Source of the DNA: DASRSS01 sp035656335
GTDB lineage: Bacteria; Actinomycetota; Actinomycetes; Mycobacteriales; Jatrophihabitantaceae
DNA: 20,575 bases
NCBI GenBank assembly: GCA_035656335.1
Contig: DASRSS010000330.1
Location: 1-20,575, forward strand
Direction of reading: 5' to 3'
Part shown: in pieces, positions 7,717-15,450 of the stretch
How the letters are laid out: every line of letters begins with the position of its first letter
Numbering within the stretch: the stretch's first letter is position 1
Translations under genes and position numbers: made by a program
The notes under the pieces: model-generated
Databases searched by the model: none
The model's input: only the letters and a program-made list of their open reading frames with translations
What the model was told of the DNA's origin: nothing

Positions 7717-8558
7717 CGCGAACCCCCGGCGGCGTCGGTGGTGGCCGCGTTGTCGAGCACGATCACGCCGACGAGGTCCAGCGAGCTGGGCGACGTCGTC
7801 GGGCGCACGGTGGCGGTCGTGGTGCCGTCCGTGGACGCGTGCACGGAGCTGAGCGTGCCGATCGACAGACCGGGGACGAAGCTGGTCGCGCTGCTGGGCC
7901 CGGTCACCAGTTTGTCGCCCGCTCGCAGCGCGGCCTTCGGGTTGAGCGGCACGAACGTGAAGCCGCTGGCTCCGTGCCCGGTCGCGAGGCCCACCTCGCC
8001 GTTGCGCAGGTCGCGCGCGCCGACGCCGCTGCCCGGGTCGGCGGCCAGCAGCACGACGGACGAGGACCGGTCGGCGTGCAGCACGCGCCCGACCAGCCCG
8101 TACCCGTCGGTGACGCTCTGGCCGGCGCGCACGCCGCGATCGGTGCCGACGTTCAGGGTGGCCGTCCAGTCGAAGCCGTCCGCGGAGCCGAGCGCGATCA
8201 CCCGCGCGGGCAGCACGCGGTAGCCCTCGGACGTCGCCGCCGCCTGCAGCGCGGTGAGCTGGCGCTGGTCCGTCCGCGCCGCACGGTCGGCGGCGAGCTT
8301 GCCGCGCAGCTGCGCGTTCTCGTGCTCGAGCCGGCCGATCGTGCCCTTGTTCGTGCCCGCGGTCGGCAGACCCTCGACGAAGCGGCGCACCGGGCCGAGC
8401 ATGGCGTCGGTGCCGCGGTAGAGCGCGCCGAGCGTGCCGCGCACCCCGTTGTGCGAGGCGCGCAGGCTACCGCCGCCGACGTCCAGGGTGAGAAAGCACA
8501 GCGCGAGAACCGCGAGCACGATCGCGGCCGTCCGCTGCCTGGAAGTCAGCCGCCGCAC
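7713..8558 (-). CDS. mreC: Rod shape-determining protein MreC
   Basis: 281 residues. A short cytoplasmic N-terminus and one membrane helix (about 10-26) are followed by a coiled-coil stretch (about 70-110, IGRLEHENAQLRGKL) and a beta-rich extracytoplasmic domain (about 115-270), the standard MreC layout. Typical blocks are RVLPARVIALGS, VTDGYGLVGRVL and TTSPSSLDLVGVI. It scaffolds PBP2 in the elongasome outside the membrane. The GTG at 8558 starts 3 bp after the mreB stop, and the 3' end overlaps mreD by 4 bp. Confidence 0.94.
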   Translation of the reverse strand: MRRLTSRQRTAAIVLAVLALCFLTLDVGGGSLRASHNGVRGTLGALYRGTDAMLGPVRRFVEGLPTAGTNKGTIGRLEHENAQLRGKLAADRAARTDQRQLTALQAAATSEGYRVLPARVIALGSADGFDWTATLNVGTDRGVRAGQSVTDGYGLVGRVLHADRSSSVVLLAADPGSGVGARDLRNGEVGLATGHGASGFTFVPLNPKAALRAGDKLVTGPSSATSFVPGLSIGTLSSVHASTDGTTTATVRPTTSPSSLDLVGVIVLDNAATTDAAGGSR

Positions 8559-8561
8559 GGC

Positions 8562-9632
8562 TCACCTGCGACGGCCGTCGACGACGACCTTCTGCAGCTG
8601 CTCGAAGTGCTCGACCACCGTGCCGGTGCCGAGCACGACCGAGTCCAGCGGGCGGTCCGCCACGAGCACCGGGATGCCTAGCTCGTGCTGCAGCCGCGCG
8701 TCCAGCCCGCGCAGCAGGGCTCCGCCGCCGGTGAGCACGATGCCGCGGGTGACCAGGTCGCCGGCGAGCTCGGGCGGGCAGCGGTCCAGCGTGGTGCGCA
8801 CCGCGGCGCTGATGCGGCTCAGCGGCGCGTCCATCGCCTTGCGCAGCGCGTCGGCGGACACCGTGACGTTGCGCGGCAACCCGGTGCCGACGTCGCGGCC
8901 GCGGATCTCCGCGTTGCGCGCGCCGGCGGTCGGGAACGCCGAGCCGACCGAGATCTTCAGCTCCTCGGCGGTGCGCTCGCCGATCAGCAGCGAGAACTCG
9001 GCGCGGATGTAGTCGACGATCGCCGCGTCCAGCGCGTTGCCGGCAACCCGCATGCTGGTGGCGGCGACGATCCCGCCGAGCGCGAGGATCGCCACCTCGG
9101 TCGTCCCGCCGCCGATGTCGACGATCATCGAGCCCTGCGGCTGGTTGACCGGCAGCCCGGCGCCGATCGCGGCCGCCATCGGCTCGGAGATGATGTGGAC
9201 GCGCCGCGCGCCGGCCGCGTACGCCGACTCGCTCACCGCGCGCTGCTCGACGCTGGTGATCCCGGACGGCACACACACGACCACGCGCGGCCCGGTGAAC
9301 GAGCCGCGCCGGCGCAGCACCTTGCGGACGAAGTAGCGCAGCATCTCGGCGGTGACGTCGTAGTCGGCGATCACGCCGTCCTGCAGCGGGCGGACGGCCC
9401 GGATGTGGCCGGGCGTGCGGCCGATCATCCGCTTGGCCTCGACGCCGACCGCGACGACGGAGTTGGTGCTGGTGTCGACCGCGACCACGGACGGCTCGTC
9501 CAGCAGGATGCCGCGACCGCGCGCGTACACAAGGGTGTTCGCCGTCCCGAGGTCGATCGCCAGGTCGCCGCCGAGCAGGTCGCCGCCGCGCTGGGACACC
9601 AGCGACAGGCGAGCCAGCGGGGGAAACGTCAC
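8562..9632 (-). CDS. mreB: Rod shape-determining protein MreB (bacterial actin)
   Basis: 356 residues. It is an actin-fold ATPase forming membrane-associated filaments that direct wall synthesis. ATP-site motifs are in place: phosphate-1 DLGTANT (27-33), phosphate-2 DIGGGTTEV (172-180) and adenosine motif TGGGALLRGL (301-310). VCVPSGIT (119-126) and SEPMAAAIGAGLPV are family hallmarks. The N-terminus before the first ATP motif is about 26 residues, somewhat longer than usual, and begins FPPLARLSL, a possible amphipathic membrane-targeting helix. The GTG at 9632 is chosen with GAAGG about 10 nt upstream. It is the first gene of a five-gene operon. Confidence 0.96.
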   Translation of the reverse strand: MTFPPLARLSLVSQRGGDLLGGDLAIDLGTANTLVYARGRGILLDEPSVVAVDTSTNSVVAVGVEAKRMIGRTPGHIRAVRPLQDGVIADYDVTAEMLRYFVRKVLRRRGSFTGPRVVVCVPSGITSVEQRAVSESAYAAGARRVHIISEPMAAAIGAGLPVNQPQGSMIVDIGGGTTEVAILALGGIVAATSMRVAGNALDAAIVDYIRAEFSLLIGERTAEELKISVGSAFPTAGARNAEIRGRDVGTGLPRNVTVSADALRKAMDAPLSRISAAVRTTLDRCPPELAGDLVTRGIVLTGGGALLRGLDARLQHELGIPVLVADRPLDSVVLGTGTVVEHFEQLQKVVVDGRRR

Positions 9633-9678
9633 GGCGGTCGACCTTCTACGCGAACACGATTGCAGCGGGACTGCGCTG

Positions 9679-9684
9679 ATCGTA
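9679..9684 (-). promoter_or_regulatory. Possible -10 (TACGAT) for the mreBCD-mrdA-rodA operon
   Basis: On the minus strand TACGAT fits TANNNT and lies 46 nt before the mreB GTG. It is the best such hexamer in the ndk-mreB gap, but the -35 position carries only GTGTTT. Treat it as a weak candidate. Confidence 0.25.
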
Positions 9685-9754
9685 TGGGCGTACAGCGGCC
9701 AAACACGGTTGCGACTCGCGGGACCGGCGTGGCAGATGTGACGACTGAGGTTAA

Positions 9755-9813
9755 GCGGCTCAGCCGCCTCTCACCGGTGATCAACAGCAGGTCGTGGCTG
9801 CCCCGGCGGCCAC
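9755..9813 (-). terminator. Palindromic stretch in the ndk-mreB gap, possible ndk terminator
   Basis: The 215-bp gap between ndk and mreB has no open gene. It holds three symmetric elements: 9794-9813 (GTGGC arms), a perfect 10-bp palindrome TCACCGGTGA (9771-9780) and a GCGGC-TCA-GCCGC hairpin (9755-9767). None is followed by a T tract on either strand, so intrinsic termination after ndk is plausible but not shown. The palindrome could instead be an operator upstream of mreB. Confidence 0.35.
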
Positions 9814-9847
9814 TTCGCGCTCTTGATGAAAAGCGACGGTGTGTTGA

Positions 9848-10282
9848 TCAGCTGCCGAGGGCGGGGAACCAGAGGCCGATCTCGCGGGCGGCCGACTCGG
9901 GCGAGTCCGAGCCGTGCACCAGGTTCTGCTGGACGGCCAGCCCCCAGTCGCGGCCCAGGTCGCCGCGGATCGTGCCCGGTGCCGCGGCCGTCGGGTCGGT
10001 GGCGCCGGCGAGCGAGCGGAAGCCCTCGATCACCCGCTGGCCCTCGGCGACGAGCGCCAGCACCGGACCGGAGCTCATGAACTCCACCAGCGGCGCGTAG
10101 AACGGCTTGCCCTCGTGCTCGGCGTAGTGCTGGGCCAGCAGCGCCTCGTCGGCGGTGCGCAGTTCGAGCGCGGCGATCCGGTATCCCTTGGCCTCGACCC
10201 GGCGCAGGATCTCGCCGCACAGGCCGCGCCGCACGCCGTCCGGCTTGACCAGGATCAGGGTGCGCTCGAGCTGTTCAGTCAT
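9848..10282 (-). CDS. ndk: Nucleoside diphosphate kinase
   Basis: 144 residues, close to the usual length for the family. It transfers the gamma phosphate from ATP to NDPs through a phosphohistidine, in the cytoplasm. The active site NLVHGSDS gives His123. The N-terminal ERTLILVKPDGVRRG and the nucleotide-binding residues around it are typical. The ATG at 10282 has no Shine-Dalgarno but is preceded at 7 nt by TAGTCT, consistent with its own leaderless transcript. It lies 23 bp after the DUF4233 gene, in the usual valS-folC-DUF4233-ndk order. Confidence 0.97.
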   Translation of the reverse strand: MTEQLERTLILVKPDGVRRGLCGEILRRVEAKGYRIAALELRTADEALLAQHYAEHEGKPFYAPLVEFMSSGPVLALVAEGQRVIEGFRSLAGATDPTAAAPGTIRGDLGRDWGLAVQQNLVHGSDSPESAAREIGLWFPALGS

Positions 10283-10289
10283 GCCAGCG

Positions 10290-10295
10290 AGACTA
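10290..10295 (-). promoter_or_regulatory. Candidate -10 (TAGTCT) for leaderless ndk
   Basis: TAGTCT on the minus strand ends exactly 7 nt before the ndk ATG, and no ribosome site is visible. The -35 region is not recognisable. ndk could be expressed both from this site and by read-through from folC. Confidence 0.4.
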
Positions 10296-10305
10296 GTGGG
10301 GCCGT

Positions 10306-10752
10306 TCAGGAGACCAGCAGCCGCCAGCCGCCGGGCGTCCCGACCAGCTCGTGCCGCAGCGAGAGCAGGTAGCCCCAGATCGCGGCGAAGATCGCGCCGA
10401 CGACGAACATGGCGGGCAGCAGGATCCCGGTGAGGACGAACAGCAGCTGCAGCACCGAGCCGACGCCGATCCCGAACGGACGGCGTACCAGCCCGGCCGC
10501 GACGATCATGAGCACGGCCAGCGCGACGAGTATCAAGGTCCGGGTGAGACCCAGCCCGGTGGTGAACGCGATGGCCCGCGGGACCAGCAGCGTGACCACT
10601 GCCTCCAGGCCGAGGATGCCAGCCAGTGCGCCGCGGGTCGCCTTGTTCGCGCGCACCGCGCGCTCGGCGAGCTGCTCGGGCGTCGGCTCTTGGTACGGCT
10701 CCTGGTACGGCTGCTGCGCGTCGGTGCCCGGCTCGTTCGTCGGCTCGCTCAC
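10306..10752 (-). CDS. DUF4233 family membrane protein
   Basis: 148 residues. A polar N-terminal tail of about 35 residues is rich in Gln/Pro/Glu with a short QEPYQEP repeat. Three to four membrane helices follow, from RGALAGILGLEAVVTLLVP to GAIFAAIWGYLLSL. The sequence and its place between folC and ndk match the actinobacterial DUF4233 family, whose function is unknown. The GTG at 10752 shares a GTGA overlap with the folC stop, so the two are translationally coupled. The conserved linkage hints at a housekeeping membrane role, but nothing in the sequence shows what it is. Confidence 0.88.
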   Translation of the reverse strand: MSEPTNEPGTDAQQPYQEPYQEPTPEQLAERAVRANKATRGALAGILGLEAVVTLLVPRAIAFTTGLGLTRTLILVALAVLMIVAAGLVRRPFGIGVGSVLQLLFVLTGILLPAMFVVGAIFAAIWGYLLSLRHELVGTPGGWRLLVS

Positions 10753-12149
10753 GGGGCGCCGCCGAGCAGGGTGCGGGCCTCGCCCGCGGTGACCACCGAC
10801 CCGGTTACCAGCACGCCGGAGCCGCTGAGGCCGCCGGCGACAGAGTCTTCTTCGGCTAGGCGCACCGCGGCCTCGATCGCGTCGTCCAGGCGCGCCTCGA
10901 CCGTCACCCGGTCGGCGCCGAACACCTCGACGGCGGCGGCGGCCAGCTCGTCCAACGGCAGCGCGCGCGACGAGCTGTTCTGGGTGACGACGATCTCGTC
11001 CACCGCCGGTTCGAGCAGTTCGAGCATCGCGGCGGCGTCCTTGTCGGCGAGCATCGCGACCACGGCGATCAGCCGGCGGAAGTCGAACGCCTCCCCGACC
11101 GCGGCGAGCGCGGCCTGCATGCCGTGGCGGTTGTGCGCGGCGTCGAGCAGGATCGTCGGCGCCGAGCGCACCGCCTCCAGCCGTCCGGGCGAGCGCACCG
11201 CGGCGAAGGCCGAGCGCACCAGGTCGACGTCGAGCGTGCCGCTGTCGGCACCAGCGCCGAAGAACGCCTCGACGGCCGCGAGCGCGCAGGCGGCGTTCTG
11301 CGCCTGGTGCGCGCCGTGCAGCGGCAGGAACACGTCGTCGTAGACGCCGCCGAGTCCCTGCAGGATGAGCGACTGCCCGCCGACGGCGACCCGCCGTTCG
11401 AGGACGCCGAACTCCAGCCCCTCGCGCGCGACCTGAGCCTCGACCTCGGCCGCGCGGTGGAGCAGCGCCGTGGCGGCCTCGGCCGGTTGCGCGGCCAGGA
11501 TCGCTGCGGCACCGGGCTTGATGATGCCGGCCTTCTCGGTCGCGATCGCCGCGATCGTGTCGCCCAGGTACTGCGTGTGGTCCAGGTCCACCGGCAGCAC
11601 GACGGCCACCTCGGCGTCCAGCACGTTCGTGTTGTCCCAGGTGCCGCCCATGCCGACCTCGACGACGGCGACGTCGACCGGCGCGTCCGCGAAGATCGCG
11701 AACGCCAGCGCGGTGACGATCTCGAAGAACGAGAGCGCAACTCCGCTCGGATTCTCGGATCGCAAGTTCCCGTCGCTGAACTGGCCGTCCACCAGCTCGA
11801 TGTACGGCGCGAGCTCGCGATAGCCCTCGACGAACGTGCGATCGCTCACCGGCTCGCCGTCCAGCACAATCCGCTCGGTGACGCTGGACAGGTGCGGGCT
11901 GGTGTAGCGGCCGGTGCGCAGCCCGAATTCGCGCAGCAGCTGCTCGACCATGCGCGCGGTGGACGTCTTGCCGTTCGTGCCGGTGAGGTGGATCGCGCGG
12001 TAGTTGCGCTGCGGGTCACCGAGCAGCTCGACCAGCGCGCGCATGCGCTCGTTCGTCGGGTTGATGTGGCCCTCGCCGCGGCGGCCGAAGATCTCCGCCT
12101 CGATCTGCCGGAGCAGCCCCGCGTACTTCTCCTTCTCGCTGACTGCCAC
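10749..12149 (-). CDS. folC: Folylpolyglutamate synthase / dihydrofolate synthase
   Basis: 466 residues. A cytoplasmic Mur-ligase-family enzyme that adds glutamate to dihydropteroate and folates using ATP. The P-loop TGTNGKTS (56-63) is clear. Further Mur-ligase blocks are RYTSPHL, EVGMGGTWDNTNVL, DLDHTQYLGDT with IATEKAGIIKPG, and the C-terminal LLDAAHNRHGM. The GTG at 12149 is preferred over an in-frame TTG at 12158 because TTG starts are rare and TAGACT ends 8 nt before the GTG (possible leaderless start). Neither has a good ribosome site. It follows the valS stop by 11 bp and overlaps the DUF4233 start. Confidence 0.95.
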   Translation of the reverse strand: MAVSEKEKYAGLLRQIEAEIFGRRGEGHINPTNERMRALVELLGDPQRNYRAIHLTGTNGKTSTARMVEQLLREFGLRTGRYTSPHLSSVTERIVLDGEPVSDRTFVEGYRELAPYIELVDGQFSDGNLRSENPSGVALSFFEIVTALAFAIFADAPVDVAVVEVGMGGTWDNTNVLDAEVAVVLPVDLDHTQYLGDTIAAIATEKAGIIKPGAAAILAAQPAEAATALLHRAAEVEAQVAREGLEFGVLERRVAVGGQSLILQGLGGVYDDVFLPLHGAHQAQNAACALAAVEAFFGAGADSGTLDVDLVRSAFAAVRSPGRLEAVRSAPTILLDAAHNRHGMQAALAAVGEAFDFRRLIAVVAMLADKDAAAMLELLEPAVDEIVVTQNSSSRALPLDELAAAAVEVFGADRVTVEARLDDAIEAAVRLAEEDSVAGGLSGSGVLVTGSVVTAGEARTLLGGAP

Positions 12150-12160
12150 GACCGGCAAGT

Positions 12161-14752
12161 CTACTTTTCGCCGAGGGCGGCCAGCGCCGCCTCGATGCGG
12201 GCGATATCGGCCTCGGCGGCGGCGAGCCGGTCGCGCACCTTGCCGATCACGGCCTCGGGCGCCTTGGCGGTGAACGCCTCGTTGGCGAGCTTGCCGGCGT
12301 TGACGTCCCGCTCCTTCTGCGCGGCGGCGAGGTCCTTGGCGAGCCGGGCGCGCTCGGCCGCGACGTCGATCGTGCCGGACAGGTCCAGCTCGACGACCAC
12401 ACCGCCGGACGTGGTCAGCGACGCGGTCGCCGTGAAGTCGTCGGCCGGCTGGTCGAGCCGCAGCAGGAAACGGATCGCGTTCTCCCCCGCGCCCGCGCCG
12501 GTCAGCCGTGCCGGCACGCGCTGCGACGGCTTGACGCCCTGGTCGGAACGGAAGCGGCGCACCTCGGTGACCACGTCCTGCACGGCGGCGATCTGTGCCT
12601 CGGCGGCGGCGTTCGCGCGCGCGGTGTCAGCGGACGGCCACGGCGCGACCGCCACGGACTCCTGTCCGGTGAGCGCCGTCCAGAGCGCCTCGGTCGCGAA
12701 CGGGATCATGGGGTGCAGTAGCCGCAGCAGCGTGTCGAGCACCTCGCCGAGCACGCGACGGGTCACCGGGGCGTCCGCGCCGGCGAGCGAGATCTTGGCC
12801 AGCTCGACGTACCAGTCGCACACCTCGTCCCACGCGAAGTGGTAGAGCGTGTCGGCGATCTTGGCGAACTCGAACCGCTCGTACAGCGCGTCGACCTCGG
12901 TCACGACCGCCTGCAGCCGCGACAGGATCCACGCGTCGGCGCCGGCGACGTCGGCGGGCAATTCGCCCTCGGTCGTCGCGCCGTTGAGCAGCGCGAAGCG
13001 GGTCGCGTTCCAGAGCTTGTTGCAGAAGTTGCGGGCGCCGACCACCCACTCCTCGTTGATCGCCTGGTCCGCGCCCGGGTTCGCGCCCTGCAGCAGCGAC
13101 AGGCGCACCGCGTCAGCGCCGTACGCGTCCATCCACACCAGCGGGTCGATCACGTTGCCGCGCGACTTCGACATCTTCTTGCCGTGCGCGTCCCGGACGA
13201 GGCCGTGCAGCAGGATCGTCTTGAACGGTACCTCCCCGTCCATCGCGTACAGACCGAACAGCATCATCCGTACGACCCAGAAGAACAAGATGTCGTAGCC
13301 GGTGACCAGCACGGTGGTCGGGTAGTACTTGCGCAGGTCGGCGGTGTCCTCGGGCCAGCCGAGCGTGGAGAACGGCCAGAGGGCGGAGGAGAACCAGGTG
13401 TCCAGGACGTCCTCGTCCTGCGTCCAGCCGGCTGGCGGGGTCTCGTCCGGGCCGAAGCAGGCGTCGTCGCCGTCGGGCGAGTACCAGACCGGGATGCGGT
13501 GGCCCCACCACAGCTGACGGCTGATGCACCAGTCGCGCAGGCCGTCCACCCACTGGAAGTAGCGCGGGGCCATCGAGGCCGGTTCGATCGTGACGCGCCC
13601 GTCGCGCACCGCGTCGCCCGCCGCCTTGGCCAGCGACTCGACGCGCACCCACCACTGCAGGGACAGCCGCGGCTCGACCACGGTGTCGCAGCGCGAGCAG
13701 TGCCCGACCGCGTGCACGTACGGGCGCTTCTCCGCGACGATCCGGCCGTCCTCGCGCAGCGCGGCCACGATCGCCGAGCGCGCCTCGAGCCGGTCCAGGC
13801 CGTGGAACGGGCCGGGCACGGTGATCACGGCCCGCTCGTCCATGACGGTGAGCATCGGCAGGTCGTGGCGGCGGCCGATCTCGAAGTCGTTCGGGTCGTG
13901 CGCGGGCGTCACCTTCACCGCGCCGGTGCCGAAGCTGGGGTCGACGTGCTCGTCGGCGACGATCGGGATCTCGCGGTTGGTCAGTGGCAGCGCCACCGTC
14001 TTGCCGATCAGGTGCCGGTACCGCTCGTCGTCGGGGTGGACGGCGACCGCGGTGTCGCCGAGCATCGTCTCGGCACGCGTCGTCGCGACCACGATCGCGT
14101 TGTCGCCGTCGCCGTAGCGGACGCTGACCAGCTCGCCCGGCTCGTCCGCGTGGTCGACCTCAATGTCGCTGAGCGCGGTGAGGTCGCGCGGGCACCAGTT
14201 GATGATCCGCTCGGCGCGGTAGATCAGGTCGGCGTCATAGAGCTTCTTGAAGATCGTCTGGACGGCGCGGCTGAGCCCGGCGTCCATGGTGAACCGCTCG
14301 CGCGTCCAGTCGACGCCGTCGCCGAGCCGGCGCATCTGGCCGAGGATCTGGCCGCCGTAGCGCTCCTTCCACTCCCAGGCCTTGCCGATGAACTCCTCGC
14401 GGCCGTAGTCGAAGCGGCCCTTGCCCTCGGTCTCGGCCAGGTGCCGCTCGACCAGGTTCTGCACCGCGATGCTCGCGTGGTCCATGCCGGGCAGCCAGAG
14501 CACGTCGAAGCCGCGCATCCGTGCCCGCCGGGTGAGCGAGTCCATCATCGACTGCTCCAGCGCATGGCCCAGGTGCAGGCTGCCGGTGACGTTCGGCGGC
14601 GGGATGACGATCGTGTACGGCGCCTTGTCGCTCGACGGGTCGGCGGTGAAGTAGCCGCGCTCGATCCAGCGCTCGTACAGCGGGCCCTCTACCTCCGCCG
14701 GCAGGTACTGGCTCGGCAGCGTGCGGGCGTTCTCGGGCGGGGTCGAGGTCAC
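12161..14752 (-). CDS. valS: Valyl-tRNA synthetase
   Basis: 863 residues, normal for bacterial ValRS. It charges tRNA-Val in the cytoplasm. The class I signatures are PPPNVTGSLHLGH (51-63) and KMSKS (526-530). The CP1 editing domain is intact (ATTRAETMLGDTAV, GTGAVKVTPAHDPNDFEIG). C351 and C354 (CSRC) may bind zinc. The tail (about 795-863) is the coiled-coil tRNA-binding arm. The start is uncertain: ATG at 14761 and GTG at 14752 are in frame and neither has a ribosome site. TAGAAT lies exactly 7 nt before the GTG, so a leaderless GTG start is preferred. The arsR-type gene ends 45 bp upstream of the ATG on the same strand. Confidence 0.96.
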   Translation of the reverse strand: MTSTPPENARTLPSQYLPAEVEGPLYERWIERGYFTADPSSDKAPYTIVIPPPNVTGSLHLGHALEQSMMDSLTRRARMRGFDVLWLPGMDHASIAVQNLVERHLAETEGKGRFDYGREEFIGKAWEWKERYGGQILGQMRRLGDGVDWTRERFTMDAGLSRAVQTIFKKLYDADLIYRAERIINWCPRDLTALSDIEVDHADEPGELVSVRYGDGDNAIVVATTRAETMLGDTAVAVHPDDERYRHLIGKTVALPLTNREIPIVADEHVDPSFGTGAVKVTPAHDPNDFEIGRRHDLPMLTVMDERAVITVPGPFHGLDRLEARSAIVAALREDGRIVAEKRPYVHAVGHCSRCDTVVEPRLSLQWWVRVESLAKAAGDAVRDGRVTIEPASMAPRYFQWVDGLRDWCISRQLWWGHRIPVWYSPDGDDACFGPDETPPAGWTQDEDVLDTWFSSALWPFSTLGWPEDTADLRKYYPTTVLVTGYDILFFWVVRMMLFGLYAMDGEVPFKTILLHGLVRDAHGKKMSKSRGNVIDPLVWMDAYGADAVRLSLLQGANPGADQAINEEWVVGARNFCNKLWNATRFALLNGATTEGELPADVAGADAWILSRLQAVVTEVDALYERFEFAKIADTLYHFAWDEVCDWYVELAKISLAGADAPVTRRVLGEVLDTLLRLLHPMIPFATEALWTALTGQESVAVAPWPSADTARANAAAEAQIAAVQDVVTEVRRFRSDQGVKPSQRVPARLTGAGAGENAIRFLLRLDQPADDFTATASLTTSGGVVVELDLSGTIDVAAERARLAKDLAAAQKERDVNAGKLANEAFTAKAPEAVIGKVRDRLAAAEADIARIEAALAALGEK

Positions 14753-14759
14753 GCCCCGC

Positions 14760-14765
14760 ATTCTA
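14760..14765 (-). promoter_or_regulatory. Candidate -10 (TAGAAT) for leaderless valS
   Basis: On the minus strand TAGAAT ends 7 nt before the GTG at 14752 and overlaps the alternative ATG at 14761. If it is the -10, that ATG would not be transcribed. The -35 position has CAATTG at 17 nt, a weak match. It supports a valS promoter separate from the arsR-type gene upstream. Confidence 0.4.
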
Positions 14766-14806
14766 GGGAGCGGCCGAGAGCGCAATTGCCAGCGGTTCGG
14801 ACGGAT

Positions 14807-15388
14807 TCATTCGACCGGGAACAACTGCAGACCGAACCGAACCCGGCGGCTGTCCGGCGGCCGGTCCTCGGCCCTCCGACGGCGGTACTGCTGCGTGTGC
14901 TCCTCGAGGACCGCGACCAGCTCACGCACCTCGTCCGCCGTCAGCCACATTCGACTGGATGCGAGCGTGCCGAGGTCACGCCACTGCGTTTCGTCGGCCG
15001 CGCTGCGCGTTGCCCAGACATCGAGCTCGCGGCGGATCGTCTCGAGCGCGTTGCCCGCGAGCACGGCGGTCGCCGCGTTGGCCGCGACGGCGGAGGCGGG
15101 GCTGACCAGCAGCTCACTGCCCGCGGCCCGCCACGGCCGCTCGCGGCCGTCGCCGGACGCCTCGGAACGTTCGATGATGCCGACCTTCTCCAAGGCGCGC
15201 AGGTGATAGCTCATCGCGCTCGGGCTCACCTGCGCGATCTCCGCGCACTCGGTCGCCGTCAGCTCGCGTCCGGAGAAGAACTCGTCGATGACGGCAAGTC
15301 GGGCAGGGTGCGTCAGCGCCTTGATGTCCGCGGCGTCGGTCAGCACCACCGGCGGGCGGCGCTTCGAGGCGCGGGCGCGTGGTGTCAC
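14807..15388 (-). CDS. ArsR-type winged-helix transcriptional regulator
   Basis: 193 residues. The N-terminal winged helix (about 15-85: DIKALTHPARLAVIDEFF, then TATECAEIAQVSPSAMSYHLRALEKVGIIER) is a typical ArsR/HTH_20 domain. The C-terminal half, about 100 residues (TIRRELDVWATRS, WLTADEVRELVAVLEEHTQQYRRRR), is a helical ligand or dimer domain found in non-metal ArsR relatives. No CxC or other Cys metal site is visible. The GTG at 15388 is preceded at 7 nt by TATGTT. An ATG at 15400 would add four residues. Divergent transcription from the MFS gene and the palindrome between them suggest it represses that transporter and itself. The ligand is unknown. Confidence 0.88.
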   Translation of the reverse strand: MTPRARASKRRPPVVLTDAADIKALTHPARLAVIDEFFSGRELTATECAEIAQVSPSAMSYHLRALEKVGIIERSEASGDGRERPWRAAGSELLVSPASAVAANAATAVLAGNALETIRRELDVWATRSAADETQWRDLGTLASSRMWLTADEVRELVAVLEEHTQQYRRRRAEDRPPDSRRVRFGLQLFPVE

Positions 15389-15395
15389 GCCGAAG

Positions 15396-15401
15396 AACAT
15401 A
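15396..15401 (-). promoter_or_regulatory. Candidate -10 (TATGTT) for the arsR-type gene
   Basis: On the minus strand TATGTT ends 7 nt before the GTG at 15388, another leaderless-type spacing. A second minus-strand hexamer, TATTCT (15427-15422), overlaps the MFS -10 and would give a short leader before the ATG at 15400. Either places the palindromic operator over or just upstream of this promoter. Confidence 0.3.
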
Positions 15402-15402
15402 C

Positions 15403-15431
15403 TTGACGGGGACGATCTGAAAGAATAGTTT
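15403..15431 (+). promoter_or_regulatory. Near-consensus promoter of the MFS-oxidoreductase operon, leaderless
   Basis: TTGACG (15403-15408), a 17-nt spacer and TAGTTT (15426-15431) make a good housekeeping-sigma promoter. Six bases separate the -10 from the A of the MFS ATG at 15438, so transcription should begin at or next to the start codon. No Shine-Dalgarno exists before this ATG, which agrees. It is the strongest promoter-like sequence I found in the window. Confidence 0.65.
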
Positions 15432-15450
15432 CGCAATATGTCTTTCAGAT
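15415..15450. promoter_or_regulatory. Palindromic operator, ATCTGAAAGA-N16-TCTTTCAGAT
   Basis: Two perfect 10-bp arms (15415-15424 and 15441-15450) lie either side of 16 nt. The element covers the spacer and -10 of the MFS promoter, its start codon and codons 2-4. It also lies over or just upstream of the arsR-type promoter. The position between a divergent ArsR-type gene and its likely target fits a repressor site. Binding has not been shown. Confidence 0.65.

Noticed and set aside
9848..10282. tRNA, rRNA or riboswitch in the gaps around ndk, valS and folC
   Set aside because: The gaps are too short or lack cloverleaf or T-box features. The valS upstream gap of about 45 bp cannot hold a T-box leader.
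12839..15406. Open frame of about 855 codons on the plus strand opposite valS and the arsR-type gene
   Set aside because: It runs across two real genes on the other strand and shows only the low-complexity composition of a mirror frame.
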